Shown: positions 53,652 to 63,870 of the stretch, piece by piece | How the letters are laid out: every line of letters begins with the position of its first letter | Position numbering within the stretch: the first letter of the stretch is position 1 | Source of the DNA: Aerosticca soli | Lineage (GTDB): Bacteria > Pseudomonadota > Gammaproteobacteria > Xanthomonadales > Rhodanobacteraceae | Assembly (NCBI RefSeq): GCF_003967035.1 | Contig: NZ_AP018560.1 | Span: 1,635,001-1,699,000 of the forward strand | Reading direction: 5' to 3' | DNA length: 64,000 nucleotides | The notes under the pieces: generated by a model | What the model was told of the DNA's origin: nothing | What the model saw: the letters and a program-made list of their open reading frames with translations, nothing else | Databases searched by the model: none | Program-made: the position numbers and the translations under genes

Positions 53652-56600
53652 TCAGCCTGCGGACACCTGCGCGAGCTGGGCCAGACGACGCACCGCCACC
53701 GAGGCGATCGGGTAATCCACGTGCTGGGTGAGGATCTCGGCGAGCATGCCGCGGGTGTACCTGAGCGTGGGATCGTCCCGCTGCAGCCAGGCCTGGACCG
53801 GCGATGTCTGCCCTTCACCGAGCGGCTGCGAAAGCACCTGCTGGGCCAGCGCGCGATGCTGGTGATTGAGCTCGTCCAGCAGCGAACCGCGTGCCTGCGC
53901 ATGCCAGCGCCCCTCTACCGGCAACGCCTCGATCTGCTCGCGCAGCCATTCCAGATCCAGCGCCTCGCCGAGCTCGTAGAACACCTGGGCGACGGCGGTC
54001 TCCGGCCTGCCGCTGCGTTCGGCCACCTCGACCATGTCGAGCGCGGGACGCAGCTGCGCCAGCGCGGCCAGACGCCGGGCGAGCGGCTCGGGCATGCCGC
54101 GCGAGCGCCATGCTTCTTCACTGGCCTGGAAACGCTCTTTGCCGGCGGCGGTCAGGGTGCCCGGCAGCAGGCGAGCGAGTTCGCGCACGCGATCCTGATA
54201 GCGGGCGACGTTGGCGGCGATGTCGAACCCCGCCGCCGGCCGGTTCAGCAGCCAGCGCGTCATGTGCCGCAGCAGCTTCCACAGCTGCAAGCTGGCCTCG
54301 ACCTGCACGCTTTCGGGCACCTTGCCGTCCAGCGCCTCGATCGCGGCCCAGGTGTCGCGTGCGTCGATAATCTCGCGGGCGGCGGTATAGGCCTTGGCCA
54401 CGGCGGCGGCGGTCTGGCCGGTATCCTCCTGCATGCGCAACATGAAGGTCGCGCCCATGCGGTTGACGGTGGAGTTGGTGACCGCGGTGACGATGATCTC
54501 GCGCTTCAGCCGATGGCGCTGCATGTGCGCGGCAAAACGCTCGTGCAGCGGTTGCGGGAAATAGCGCACCAGTTCCTGCGACAGATACGGGTCCTCCGGC
54601 ACGTCCGAATCGAGCAGGGTGCGCTTGAGGTCGATCTTGTCGTAGGCCAAGAGCACGGCGAGCTCCGGCCGGGTGAGGCCCTGGCCGCGCGCCTTGCGTT
54701 CGGCCAGCTCGGCGTCACTGGGCAGGCTCTCGACCTGCCGGTCGAGCAGGCCCTTGGCCTCCAGGGTGCGAATGAAGTGGCCGAGCGTGCCGATGCGCTT
54801 GGCGGCCTGGTATTCCATCAGCGTGAGGGCCTGGTTCTGCCGGTAGTTGTCCTGCAGCACCAAGTGGCCGACCTCGTCGGTCATGCTGGCCAGCAGGCGG
54901 TTGCGCGCCTCCATGTCGAGCTCGCCGCGCTGCACGGCATCGCCGAGCAGGATCTTGATGTTGACCTCGTGGTCGGAAGTGTCCACGCCGGCGGAGTTGT
55001 CGATGAAGTCGGTGTTGAGCAGCACGCCATGCTGGGCGGCCTCGACGCGGCCCTTCTGGGTGAGGCCGAGATTGCCGCCCTCGCCCACCACCTTGCAGCG
55101 CAGCTCGGCGCCGTTGATGCGCACCGCATTGTTGGCGCGGTCGCCGACCTCCGCGTGGGTTTCGCTCGCGGCCTTGACGTAGGTGCCAATGCCGCCGTTC
55201 CAGAGCAGATCCACCGGCGCACGCAGGATGGCCGAGATCAGCTCGGTCGGCGAAAGCTGGGTGACCGCCGCGTCCAGACCGAGCGCAGTGCGCATCGGCG
55301 CGGAGACCGGAATGGACTTGGCGCTGCGCGGCCACACGCCGCCGCCGGCGGAGATCAGCGTCTTGTCATAGTCGTCCCAGGACGAGCGCGGCAGTTTGAA
55401 CAGCCGCTCGCGCTCGGCGAAGGAGCGTGCCGGATCGGGATCGGGGTCGACGAACACGTGACGATGATCGAACGCCGCGATCAGCTTGATGTGGCGCGAC
55501 AGCAGCATGCCGTTGCCGAACACGTCGCCGGACATGTCGCCGATGCCAACGACGGTGAAATCCTCGTTCTGACAATCGCGGCCGAGCGCGCGGAAATGGC
55601 GCTTGACCGATTCCCACGCCCCGCGCGCGGTGATGCCCATCGCCTTGTGGTCGTAACCGTGGGAGCCGCCCGAGGCAAACGCATCGCCCAGCCAGAAGCC
55701 ATGTTCGAGCGCGATGGCGTTGGCAATGTCGGAAAACGTCGCAGTGCCCTTGTCGGCGGCGACCACCAGGTAAGGATCGTCCGCGTCGTGCCGGACCACG
55801 TCGCGCGGCGGCACCACCTTGCCCTCGACGATGTTGTCGGTGATGTCGAGCAGGCCGTTGATGAAGAGCCGGTAGCAGGCCACGCCCTCGGCCTGGATCG
55901 CGTCGCGGTCGCCGCCCGCCGGCGGACGCTTGACGTAGAAGCCGCCCTTGGAGCCGACCGGCACGATCACGGTGTTCTTCACCATCTGCGCCTTGACCAG
56001 GCCCAGCACCTCGGTGCGGAAATCCTCGCGCCGGTCGGACCAGCGCAGGCCGCCGCGCGCGACCGGGCCGAAACGCAGGTGGATGCCCTCCACGCGCGGC
56101 GCGTAGACGAAGATTTCCCGGTACGGCACCGGCTTGGGCAGTTCCGGCACCTGGTGCGAATCGAACTTGTAGCTGATGTACGGACGCGGCCTGCCGTCCG
56201 TGGTCTGGAAATAGCTGGTGCGCAGGGTGGCGTGCATCAAGGCCGAGAAACGACGCAGGATGCGGTCGTCATCGAGACTGCTGACCTCCTCGAGCAGGCG
56301 CTCGATGCCCTGGCCGATCTGTTCGACCTGGGCCGCGCGCGGTAGCGCGAAGGCGCCGACCAGGCTTTCGATCAACTCCGGCTGGGCCTGCTGCACGCGT
56401 TGGGGAATGAGCGCGCGCATCTCCGTGCCCAGCGCCGCCGCCGCAGCCTCGCGCTCGGCGGCGGAGAGGCTCTCGCGGCGGGGATCGAACTTAGCCAGGA
56501 ACAGCTCGACGAGCAGGCCGGCGATGGCCGGATAGCGGCCGAGCGCATCCTCCATGTAGGCCTGGGAGAAGGTCACTCCGGTCTGCAGCAGATACTTGCA

Positions 56601-58538
56601 ATAGCCACGCAGCATGGCGACCTGGCGCCAGTCGATGTGCGCGGCGAGCACCAGGTTGTTGAAGCCGTCGCTTTCGGCCTGCCCGCGCCACAGCGCCTCG
56701 AAGGCACGCTCGAAGCGCTCGGCCAGCTGCAGGACGTCGAAGGCCATCGCCGCCTTCGGGCTGAGTTCGAAATCGTGGATGGTGATCTCGCGCTCGTCGC
56801 CGGTCAGCGCATAGACGTGTTCGGCGAGCACCCGCACGCCCATGTTCTCCAGCATCGGCAGCGCCTCGGAGAGCGGAATCGGCGCACCGAAGTGGATCAC
56901 CTTGAAACGCAGGTCGCCCGCACTGCCGCGATAGAGCTTGACGTGCAGCGCGTCCGGGTCGCGCAGCGCGGCGAGCGCGGTGAGATCGGCGGCCGCGTCC
57001 TGCGGCGAGACCTCCTCCACGTAGCCGGCCGGCAGCCGCCGCCCATAGCGCTTGAAGAGCGCCAGTCCCTGGACCTGGCCGTGCATCCGCACCAGGCTGT
57101 CGCGCAGCCCGTCATGCCAGTTGCGCACGATGTCGACCACGCCGCGTTCCAGCGTGGCGACGTCGAAGGCGGGACGATCGCCGATGCGCGGCCGCACCAC
57201 CACGTAGAGCCGGGCCAGCACGCTCTCGTCGAGCCAGACCGCCGAGTCGACCTCCTCGCCGTGCAGGGCCTCGCTCAACAGCTTGACGATGCGCTCGCGC
57301 ACCGTGGTGCTGAAGCGCTCGCGCGGCACGTAGACGAGGCAGGCGAAGAAGCGGCCATAGCGATCCGCACGCACGAACAGGCGCGGCCGCGCACGCTGCT
57401 GCAACTCGAGGATGCCGAGCGCGATCTCGTAGAGTTCCTCGGCGCCGGCCTGCAGCAGCTCGTCGCGCGGCAGGGTTTCGAGGATGTGGCGCAACGACTT
57501 GCCCGAGTAGGAATCGCGCTCGAATCCGGAGCGGGTCAGCACCGCCTCCACCTTCTGCCGCACCAGCGGAATGTCTTGCGGTCGCGCCATGTAGGCGCTG
57601 GAGGTGAACAGCCCGAGGAAACGCTGTTCGGCGACCGGTCGTCCGTCGGCATCGAAATGCAGCACGCCGACGTAATCCATGTGGCCCGGGCGATGCACCC
57701 GCGAGCGCGCATTGGTCTTGGTGAGCAGGATCGGTTCGGCGGGACTGGCCATGGCCAGCTCGCCCAGACGCAGCGAACGCGGACCGAGCGAACGCTCCCC
57801 GCCCCGCAGGATGCCGAGCCCGGTGCCTTCCCTAGGCTGCAGCGAGCCGCCGTCCGCGGCCACCACGTACTCGCGGAAACCGAGGAAGGTGTAGTTGTCG
57901 TGGGCCAGCCAGCGCAGGAAGGCGCCCGCCTCCTCGGCGACGGCGGCCTCCAGCGGCGGGCGGCGGCGAGGCAGCTCGTCGGCGATGGCGAGCGCACGCT
58001 CGCGCATGGCCGCCCAGTCCGTCACCGCGGCGCGGACATCGGCCAAGGCATCCTCCAGCGCCCGGACGAGCGCGTGCACCTGCGCGGCATCGCCGATGGG
58101 ATCGATTTCCAGATACATCACCGACTCGGGCGCGCCCTCACCGATCGCCTCCAGCCGGCCCGCCGCATCGCGACGCACCTTGATCACCGGGTGGATCAGG
58201 AGCTGGATCTGCGTGTGCTCGGCAATCGTCATGCTCACCGTGTCGACCAGGAACGGCATGTCGTCGGTGACCACCTCGACCAGGCTTGCCGCCTCGCCCG
58301 CCTCGACGATACGCACGCTGGCGCGCCCGGACTCGCGTTGCTGCAGGAAGGCGAGGAGATCGGCGATGCGCCGCGCCCAGTCCGCCGGCTCGTGCAGCGC
58401 ACGGTCACTGCTGCCGACCTGGGCGAAGAACGCTGCCACGAAGCGTGGCACCGCAAGCTCCGCCGGCGCCGGCAGCGCATGCTGCCGTAATGCCTCGATC
58501 ACTTGTGCAGGAATCGCATCGCCGTTATTGACAGCCAT
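53652..58538 (-). CDS. gdhB: NAD-specific glutamate dehydrogenase, 180 kDa class
   Basis: 1628 residues, the size of the L-180 class. Oxidatively deaminates glutamate to 2-oxoglutarate. The N-terminal half is regulatory, with ACT-like segments (VEVVTDDMPFLVDTVSMTIAEH, HDNYTFLGFREYVV). The catalytic core around residues 780-1200 has GPVARGGLRWSDRREDFRTEVLGL, KNTVIVPVGSKGGFYVKRP and GIGDMSGDVFGNGMLLS. The ATG at 58538 is the family start; the open frame upstream is not protein-like. It stands alone between the MFS gene and the GGDEF-EAL gene. Confidence 0.97.
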   Translation of the reverse strand: MAVNNGDAIPAQVIEALRQHALPAPAELAVPRFVAAFFAQVGSSDRALHEPADWARRIADLLAFLQQRESGRASVRIVEAGEAASLVEVVTDDMPFLVDTVSMTIAEHTQIQLLIHPVIKVRRDAAGRLEAIGEGAPESVMYLEIDPIGDAAQVHALVRALEDALADVRAAVTDWAAMRERALAIADELPRRRPPLEAAVAEEAGAFLRWLAHDNYTFLGFREYVVAADGGSLQPREGTGLGILRGGERSLGPRSLRLGELAMASPAEPILLTKTNARSRVHRPGHMDYVGVLHFDADGRPVAEQRFLGLFTSSAYMARPQDIPLVRQKVEAVLTRSGFERDSYSGKSLRHILETLPRDELLQAGAEELYEIALGILELQQRARPRLFVRADRYGRFFACLVYVPRERFSTTVRERIVKLLSEALHGEEVDSAVWLDESVLARLYVVVRPRIGDRPAFDVATLERGVVDIVRNWHDGLRDSLVRMHGQVQGLALFKRYGRRLPAGYVEEVSPQDAAADLTALAALRDPDALHVKLYRGSAGDLRFKVIHFGAPIPLSEALPMLENMGVRVLAEHVYALTGDEREITIHDFELSPKAAMAFDVLQLAERFERAFEALWRGQAESDGFNNLVLAAHIDWRQVAMLRGYCKYLLQTGVTFSQAYMEDALGRYPAIAGLLVELFLAKFDPRRESLSAAEREAAAAALGTEMRALIPQRVQQAQPELIESLVGAFALPRAAQVEQIGQGIERLLEEVSSLDDDRILRRFSALMHATLRTSYFQTTDGRPRPYISYKFDSHQVPELPKPVPYREIFVYAPRVEGIHLRFGPVARGGLRWSDRREDFRTEVLGLVKAQMVKNTVIVPVGSKGGFYVKRPPAGGDRDAIQAEGVACYRLFINGLLDITDNIVEGKVVPPRDVVRHDADDPYLVVAADKGTATFSDIANAIALEHGFWLGDAFASGGSHGYDHKAMGITARGAWESVKRHFRALGRDCQNEDFTVVGIGDMSGDVFGNGMLLSRHIKLIAAFDHRHVFVDPDPDPARSFAERERLFKLPRSSWDDYDKTLISAGGGVWPRSAKSIPVSAPMRTALGLDAAVTQLSPTELISAILRAPVDLLWNGGIGTYVKAASETHAEVGDRANNAVRINGAELRCKVVGEGGNLGLTQKGRVEAAQHGVLLNTDFIDNSAGVDTSDHEVNIKILLGDAVQRGELDMEARNRLLASMTDEVGHLVLQDNYRQNQALTLMEYQAAKRIGTLGHFIRTLEAKGLLDRQVESLPSDAELAERKARGQGLTRPELAVLLAYDKIDLKRTLLDSDVPEDPYLSQELVRYFPQPLHERFAAHMQRHRLKREIIVTAVTNSTVNRMGATFMLRMQEDTGQTAAAVAKAYTAAREIIDARDTWAAIEALDGKVPESVQVEASLQLWKLLRHMTRWLLNRPAAGFDIAANVARYQDRVRELARLLPGTLTAAGKERFQASEEAWRSRGMPEPLARRLAALAQLRPALDMVEVAERSGRPETAVAQVFYELGEALDLEWLREQIEALPVEGRWHAQARGSLLDELNHQHRALAQQVLSQPLGEGQTSPVQAWLQRDDPTLRYTRGMLAEILTQHVDYPIASVAVRRLAQLAQVSAG

Positions 58539-58696
58539 TACGTGCAGGACCTCGCCGGATTCTGGGGAAAAACCAGTCCGCCACGCAGGCGGCAAGCGGC
58601 GAAGGATACTGCCGCGTTTCCCCATGAATCCAGCTGCGGCAGCAGTGGCCGCAAAGCCACGGGCAGCGAGTGCGCGCTGAAAACCCGCGCATCCGC

Positions 58697-61081
58697 TCAG
58701 CGTCCGGGCGACACCCGATGCAGCCTGAACGGTGCCTCGCCGGGGCGCCGCAGCCAGCGCTCGAACGCGTCCGGCGACACCGCCCGCGCATACAGATAAC
58801 CCTGGCCCTCGGCACAACCGGCGCGCAGCAGAAAAGCATGCTGGGCCTCGTGCTCGATGCCCTCGGCGATGGTGTAGAGCCCGAGCCTGGCGGCCAGCGC
58901 CAGGATCGCCTCGACGATGGCGGCATCGCTCGCACTGTCCGGCAACCCGGCCACGAAGCTCCGGTCCACCTTGACGCCGACGATGGCGGGCAGCTTCAAA
59001 TAGCTCAGCGACGAATAGCCGGTGCCGAAATCGTCGATGGCGACGCCGACGCCAAGCTCGTGCAGCGTGTGCAAGGTGCGCCGCACGTCCTCGCCCAGCC
59101 GCAATATCGCCCCTTCGGTGATTTCCAGCAGCAGACGGCCGGCCGGAACGCGATGAGCGGTCAGGTTCTCGCGCAGCCCGGCGAGGAACTGCGGATGGGC
59201 CAGACTGCGGGCCGACACGTTGACGGCCATGCGCAGCGCGGGCAGGCCGGCGTCGATCCATGCACGCAACTGCCGGCAGGCCCGCTCGAGCACCCAGGCA
59301 TCGATCTCACGGATCAACCCGGTCCGCTCGGCCTGTGGAATGAACTCCCCGGGCAGCACCTCGCCGCGCTCGGGGTGGCGCCAGCGCAGCAGCGCCTCGG
59401 CGGCCCCGATCCGGCCATGCCGCAGGTCGACGCTGGGCTGGTAGACCAGCTGGAACTCGTCCCGACGAAGGGCACGCCGAAGCTCCGTCGCCAGCACCCG
59501 CTGCCGACGCGCGGCCGCACCGGCCACCGGGGCGTGGAAACGCACGGCGTTGCGCTCCTCGCGCTTGGCCTGCGCCATGGCCGCCTCCGCGTGTGCCATC
59601 AAGGTGGCGATGTCGGCGCCATCGAGCGGATAGCCGGCGACGCCGATGCTCGCGCTCATCGACAGCTCGCCCGCCTCGATCCACAGCGGTTCGGCGACGG
59701 TCGCCAACAACCGCTGCGCCAGCGGCCGCACCTGCTCGAGTGCGTCCAGGCCCTCGATCAGCACCGCAAACTCATCGCCACCCACCCGCGCCGCCACACT
59801 GCCGGCCGATAAGGCCTGACGTAGCCGCGCGGCCAGCCGCGCCAGCACCTCGTCGCCCACCGCGCGGCCGTAGCCTTCGTTGATCGCCCTGAAGGCGTCG
59901 AGCCCGATGAACAGCACGGCCAGCATGCGCCGCCCGGCATCGGCGGCGACGATCGCCCCCGCGGCATGCCGCTCGAAGGTCGCCCGGCCGGCGAGTCCGG
60001 TCAGCGGATCATCGCCTTCCCGGACATCGGGCATGGACACCAGCTGTTGCGTCTCCCATGCGCTGAAGACGGCCAGCAAACGGCCGTCTTCCAGGCGCCG
60101 AATGGTCATGTGTTCCCGATAGCTACTGCCATCGGCGCGGCGGCTGGAAAGCTCCCCGCGCCATCGGCCCGAACGCTCGACCTGCGGCCACACGGCTGTG
60201 GACAAGGACCGCCCGTCCGGAAGCCGGCGGGTGTCCTGCAGGCTGCCGCCCAGCCGGCTGCCGGGGGCAAAGCCGGTCAGGCGGTCATGCGCGGCGTTGG
60301 TGGCCACGATGCGGCCTTCGGCATCGAGCAGCAGCACGCCTTCGGCAAATTCCGAAAAGGCATCCTCCAGACGGTGCGTGGCTGCCGATTCGATGCCGGC
60401 CTGCCGATCGATCAACCACAGCAGGCGATGCCCATGCGCTTCCTCCGCCACCGGGGCCGGGTCGGAAACGACATACACCGGGCGCACTCCACGGATACCG
60501 CGCAGCATGGCCGGGCCGTCACCCGCAGGCGGCTCGACGAAGAGCGTGTCCAGGGCCCGGCCGCGGAGTGACGCGCCATCAAGGCCCGTCCACAGGCTCA
60601 ACTGCACGCTGGCCTCGAGGATGCGGCCATCGGCGGCCACCGTCACGATGGCGATCGGCGCGTCGCTGTCCAGCCGCGCCGCATCCGGCATCATGGCCGA
60701 CGCCTTGCTCCGGTTTTTCACCATCAGCCACGCCAGCAGCAAGGCCACCAGAGCGAGCGCGGCCGGAAGCGTCCAGGCCAGCCCGTTGCCGCTCCAGGTG
60801 AGCGGATCGAGCCAGGCCCGCGCGGCCGGTGAGATGGGGGCGCACAAGCTGCCGGCGGCACGCGGCCAGGTGCACCTACGGGATGAGCGCCGATTTTTCA
60901 GCGCCTCCTGTCCGGGGCAGGAGGCGCCAGCAGGCATCAAGGGCGTCAGCCGTCGAGGCATGCAGCGCGGCGCAAGCGTGTATCGCATCGCAACGAGCCG
61001 AAAAATTCGCCGGGAGTTTTTCAGTATTTCCCCAGGGCCCGATGAGGCTCGCGCAGGCTGTCGGCCGATCTGCATGGACAT
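58697..61081 (-). CDS. PAS-GGDEF-EAL cyclic-di-GMP signalling protein
   Basis: Membrane-anchored: helix WTLPAALALVALLLAWLMV, then a PAS-like segment, an intact GGDEF (RVGGDEFAVLIEG) and an intact EAL (AAEALLRWRHPE, IDDFGTGYSSL, AEGIEHEAQHAFLLR). No RxxD inhibitory site precedes GGDEF. Could both make and degrade c-di-GMP. The start is uncertain: ATG 61081 has a good GAGGGG site, but residues 1-95 are Arg/Pro-rich and non-protein-like and cover a perfect inverted repeat; a TTG at 60847 just before the membrane helix would be a shorter alternative. Confidence 0.88.
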   Translation of the reverse strand: MSMQIGRQPARASSGPGEILKNSRRIFRLVAMRYTLAPRCMPRRLTPLMPAGASCPGQEALKNRRSSRRCTWPRAAGSLCAPISPAARAWLDPLTWSGNGLAWTLPAALALVALLLAWLMVKNRSKASAMMPDAARLDSDAPIAIVTVAADGRILEASVQLSLWTGLDGASLRGRALDTLFVEPPAGDGPAMLRGIRGVRPVYVVSDPAPVAEEAHGHRLLWLIDRQAGIESAATHRLEDAFSEFAEGVLLLDAEGRIVATNAAHDRLTGFAPGSRLGGSLQDTRRLPDGRSLSTAVWPQVERSGRWRGELSSRRADGSSYREHMTIRRLEDGRLLAVFSAWETQQLVSMPDVREGDDPLTGLAGRATFERHAAGAIVAADAGRRMLAVLFIGLDAFRAINEGYGRAVGDEVLARLAARLRQALSAGSVAARVGGDEFAVLIEGLDALEQVRPLAQRLLATVAEPLWIEAGELSMSASIGVAGYPLDGADIATLMAHAEAAMAQAKREERNAVRFHAPVAGAAARRQRVLATELRRALRRDEFQLVYQPSVDLRHGRIGAAEALLRWRHPERGEVLPGEFIPQAERTGLIREIDAWVLERACRQLRAWIDAGLPALRMAVNVSARSLAHPQFLAGLRENLTAHRVPAGRLLLEITEGAILRLGEDVRRTLHTLHELGVGVAIDDFGTGYSSLSYLKLPAIVGVKVDRSFVAGLPDSASDAAIVEAILALAARLGLYTIAEGIEHEAQHAFLLRAGCAEGQGYLYARAVSPDAFERWLRRPGEAPFRLHRVSPGR
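60901..60927. repeat. Perfect 10-bp inverted repeat near the GGDEF-EAL 5' end
   Basis: GCGCCTCCTG (60901-60910) and CAGGAGGCGC (60918-60927) around a 7-nt spacer. On the minus strand the RNA hairpin would be followed by UGAAAAAU, so it is not a standard terminator. It may be a leader-RNA hairpin or a REP-like element if translation starts downstream. Confidence 0.5.
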
Positions 61082-61248
61082 TGTTTTCCCCTCGGTGTCA
61101 CGCCACATCTGGCCGATCCATCGCTTCCATGCCTGGCCGATTCTGCGCGTGACGCCCCTCATGCGCCAGCCTGCCGGCGCGGCGCGCCTGCCGCGGTGTG
61201 CCACGGCTTGGCGAGTCGCTGGCTTGTTGCTAAGATGCGCGCCGCTGT

Positions 61249-61324
<76 letters not shown>

Positions 61325-61335
61325 CCGATCACGAA

Positions 61336-61368
61336 GAAAGCCGGGTCTCGCCACCCGGCTTTCTTTTT
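61336..61368 (+). terminator. Intrinsic terminator of the tRNA-Ala gene
   Basis: GAAAGCCGGGT (61336-61346) pairs exactly with ACCCGGCTTTC (61353-61363) around a 6-nt loop and is followed by five T. Eleven bp after the tRNA CCA end. Confidence 0.85.
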
Positions 61369-61585
61369 GCGCGCGGCTCGCGTATGCGGCTCCTTGAGTG
61401 CCCGGCCAAGGACGTCTGAATGACACGCTCCTGATGGCTCCCTGCCGGCCCGCGGCAGGTTTGGCTGCGTGCGTCGCCGTTTTTGCGCCAGCCACGGCGC
61501 ATGCATCGACGGGATGTCCCCTCTTCCCAACGGAAGGCTTCCATCGACTCGGCCGCTGCCGGCGCAGCCCATGGCGGCCATCGCT

Positions 61586-62395
61586 TCAAAGCCGGATCGG
61601 TGGTGGATAACGCCGTCCCGGCCGCAAGGGACGGAAGCAGGGCGCCTGGCGATAGAACGCCTCCCGGGCATTGTCAGCATGCCAGCCGGGAATGCCGGAT
61701 AACGGCAGCGGCCGCAAGTCTTGCGGATCCTGCAGAGCCCGGCCGGCCGCGATCGCCTGGGCACAGGCAGCTGCAGCCATCGCCGGTTCGGCTGTGGCAT
61801 CGAGCACCACCAAGGCCTTGCCGACCAGATGCAGCGCCGGTGTGAGCGCATGTTCGAGCAAAGCATGCCCGAACACTTCCACCTGCAGGCGCCCATCCTG
61901 CCAAGCCGCACGCTCGCGCCAGAAGAGACCTTGCCAGTCATGCGCATCCAGACGCGCGAGCAGCGCCGGATCACGCACGAGGAGGATCACCCCGGCCTCG
62001 TCGAAATGGGTCAGCGCGCACTGCGCGCGACTGCGCCGGCGCGGCCCCCAGCGCGCGATGTCGGCCATCTGGCGGGCGTTGAGTGCGCGCTTGAGCGCCG
62101 GATATCGCGCCCACACCAGCGCATTGAAGAGGTCGTGCCAGTTCGCCTCGCGGGTGGCCACCACGGCGCATTGGGCGATGCGTTGTTCGTAATGCAGGCC
62201 ATCCGCGAGCAGTGCGCGGGTCTGGGCCAGAAAACGCACGCCAGCGGCGCCGCACAGGCGGGCGTTAAGTTCGCTCACCGGCGGCCACTGCGGGCCGTCG
62301 AGCAGTTCGGCATGGCTTGCATGCCAGGGCGCGAGTGGCGGCCGTCCGAACACCTCGCGGTCGAGCCGTTCGCGTGCCGGCGCATGGTGGCGCAT
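61586..62395 (-). CDS. DUF3025 family protein
   Basis: 269 residues from the ATG at 62395. Family pattern: FNALVWARYPALKRALNARQ, THFDEAGVILL, LFWRER and VEVFGHALLEHAL with PALHLVGKALVV. DUF3025 proteins are cytoplasmic, of unknown function, and common in beta/gammaproteobacteria. Directly downstream of rimO on the same strand (10 bp), so probably co-transcribed. Confidence 0.88.
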   Translation of the reverse strand: MRHHAPARERLDREVFGRPPLAPWHASHAELLDGPQWPPVSELNARLCGAAGVRFLAQTRALLADGLHYEQRIAQCAVVATREANWHDLFNALVWARYPALKRALNARQMADIARWGPRRRSRAQCALTHFDEAGVILLVRDPALLARLDAHDWQGLFWRERAAWQDGRLQVEVFGHALLEHALTPALHLVGKALVVLDATAEPAMAAAACAQAIAAGRALQDPQDLRPLPLSGIPGWHADNAREAFYRQAPCFRPLRPGRRYPPPIRL

Positions 62396-62405
62396 GCGCT
62401 TGAAG

Positions 62406-63740
62406 TCAGGCCGTGCCGGAAGCCGGCGTGGCGAGGCGTGCATACAGGTCGTGCGCGTCGCTGTCCTCGACGAGGATCTCGACGAACTGACCGGGACGCA
62501 GCCCCTGCCCGCCGACGATGCGCACGACGCCGTCGATCTCCGGCGCATCGGCGCTCGAGCGCGCCAGCGCACCGTCGGCGTCCACCTCGTCCACCAGCAC
62601 GCGCAGCCTGTGGCCGACCTTGCGCGCGAGCCGGGCCGCGGAGACCTCCGCCTGCACCGACATGAAGCGTTCGAGCCGATCCTCCTTGAGCTCCTCGGGG
62701 ATCGCGCCGGGCAAGGCGTTGGCGCGCGCGCCCTCGACCGGCGAATAGGCGAAGGCACCGACGCGATCGAGCTCGGCCTCGCGCAGGAAATCGAGCAGGG
62801 CCTCGAATTCGGCCTCGGTCTCGCCGGGAAAACCGACGATGAAGGTGCTGCGCAGGGTCAGCTCCGGCACCGCCTTGCGCCAGGCGCGGATGCGCTCGAG
62901 CGTGCGTTCCACGTCACCCGGACGCTTCATCAGTTTCAGGATGCGCGGGCTGGCGTGCTGGAAGGGTATGTCGAGGTAGGGAAGGATGCCTCCCGAGGCC
63001 ATCAACGGCATCAGTTCGTCCACGTGCGGGTACGGATAGACGTAATGCAACCGTACCCACACGCCGAGCTCGGCGAGACCTTTGCACAACTCGGTCATCC
63101 GCGTGCGATAGACGCGATCGCGCCAGGGACGCTCGGCATAGTGGAGGTCGACGCCGTAGGCACTGGTGTCCTGGGAGATCACCAGGAGCTCCTTGACCCC
63201 GCTCTTGACCAGCCGCTCGGCCTCGGCGAGCACTTCGTCCACCGGACGCGACACCAACCGCCCGCGCAGCGAGGGAATGATGCAGAAGCTGCAGCGGTGA
63301 TTGCAGCCCTCGGCAATCTTCAAGTAGGCGTAATGCCTGGGCGTCAGCTTGACGCCGGTGTCGGGCAAAAGATCGAGAAAGCGGTCGCGCCGCGGTGGCA
63401 GCGCCTGGTGCACCGCGCGCATCACGCTCTCGTAGTCCTGCGGGCCGCCGATCGCGAGCACCTCGGGATAGGCCTCGCGGATCAGTCCGGCGCGCTTGCC
63501 CAGACAGCCGGTGACGATCACCTTGCCGTTCTCGTGCAGCGCCTCGCCGATCGCGTCCAGGGATTCCTGCACCGCCGCGTCGATGAATCCGCAGGTATTG
63601 ACTACCACCGCGTCGGCGGCCTGGTAACTCGGCACGATCTCGTATCCCTCCGCCTTGAGCTGGGTGAGGATGCGCTCCGAGTCGACCAGCGCCTTGGGGC
63701 AGCCCAGGCTGACGAAACCGATTTTCTGCGTGGCGGGCAC
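62406..63740 (-). CDS. rimO: Ribosomal protein S12 methylthiotransferase RimO
   Basis: 444 residues from the GTG at 63740. Radical-SAM methylthiotransferase acting on an Asp of ribosomal protein S12. UPF0004 cysteines in [21 protein letters not shown] and VTGCLGKR; radical-SAM CxxxCxxC in [17 protein letters not shown]-terminal TRAM domain. The GTG at 63740 is preferred over an earlier in-frame GTG at 63800 because a TATAAT -10 element lies between the two, so transcription would start after 63800. A paralogue of miaB elsewhere in the window. Confidence 0.96.
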   Translation of the reverse strand: MPATQKIGFVSLGCPKALVDSERILTQLKAEGYEIVPSYQAADAVVVNTCGFIDAAVQESLDAIGEALHENGKVIVTGCLGKRAGLIREAYPEVLAIGGPQDYESVMRAVHQALPPRRDRFLDLLPDTGVKLTPRHYAYLKIAEGCNHRCSFCIIPSLRGRLVSRPVDEVLAEAERLVKSGVKELLVISQDTSAYGVDLHYAERPWRDRVYRTRMTELCKGLAELGVWVRLHYVYPYPHVDELMPLMASGGILPYLDIPFQHASPRILKLMKRPGDVERTLERIRAWRKAVPELTLRSTFIVGFPGETEAEFEALLDFLREAELDRVGAFAYSPVEGARANALPGAIPEELKEDRLERFMSVQAEVSAARLARKVGHRLRVLVDEVDADGALARSSADAPEIDGVVRIVGGQGLRPGQFVEILVEDSDAHDLYARLATPASGTA

Positions 63741-63776
63741 CGTGGACGTCCTGCGCGGCGGGGTTGATAACCGTCC

Positions 63777-63782
63777 ATTATA
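63777..63782 (-). promoter_or_regulatory. -10 element of rimO
   Basis: A perfect TATAAT on the minus strand, 37 bp before the chosen rimO GTG. The -35 position is poor. It decides the start codon because the longer frame would have to include it. Confidence 0.5.
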
Positions 63783-63870
63783 GCTTTGCGTCCCTTGCAC
63801 GCCCGCCGGCTAGAATTTTCGAGGCATCGGCCCCGGGCCTTCGGGTCCGGACGTTCTTCGGAGACCATCG

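Noticed and set aside
60850-61080. GEMM-type c-di-GMP riboswitch before the GGDEF-EAL gene
   Set aside because: The hairpin there lacks the conserved GEMM-I core (tetraloop/receptor helices and the G/A-rich joining segments), so I report it only as an inverted repeat.
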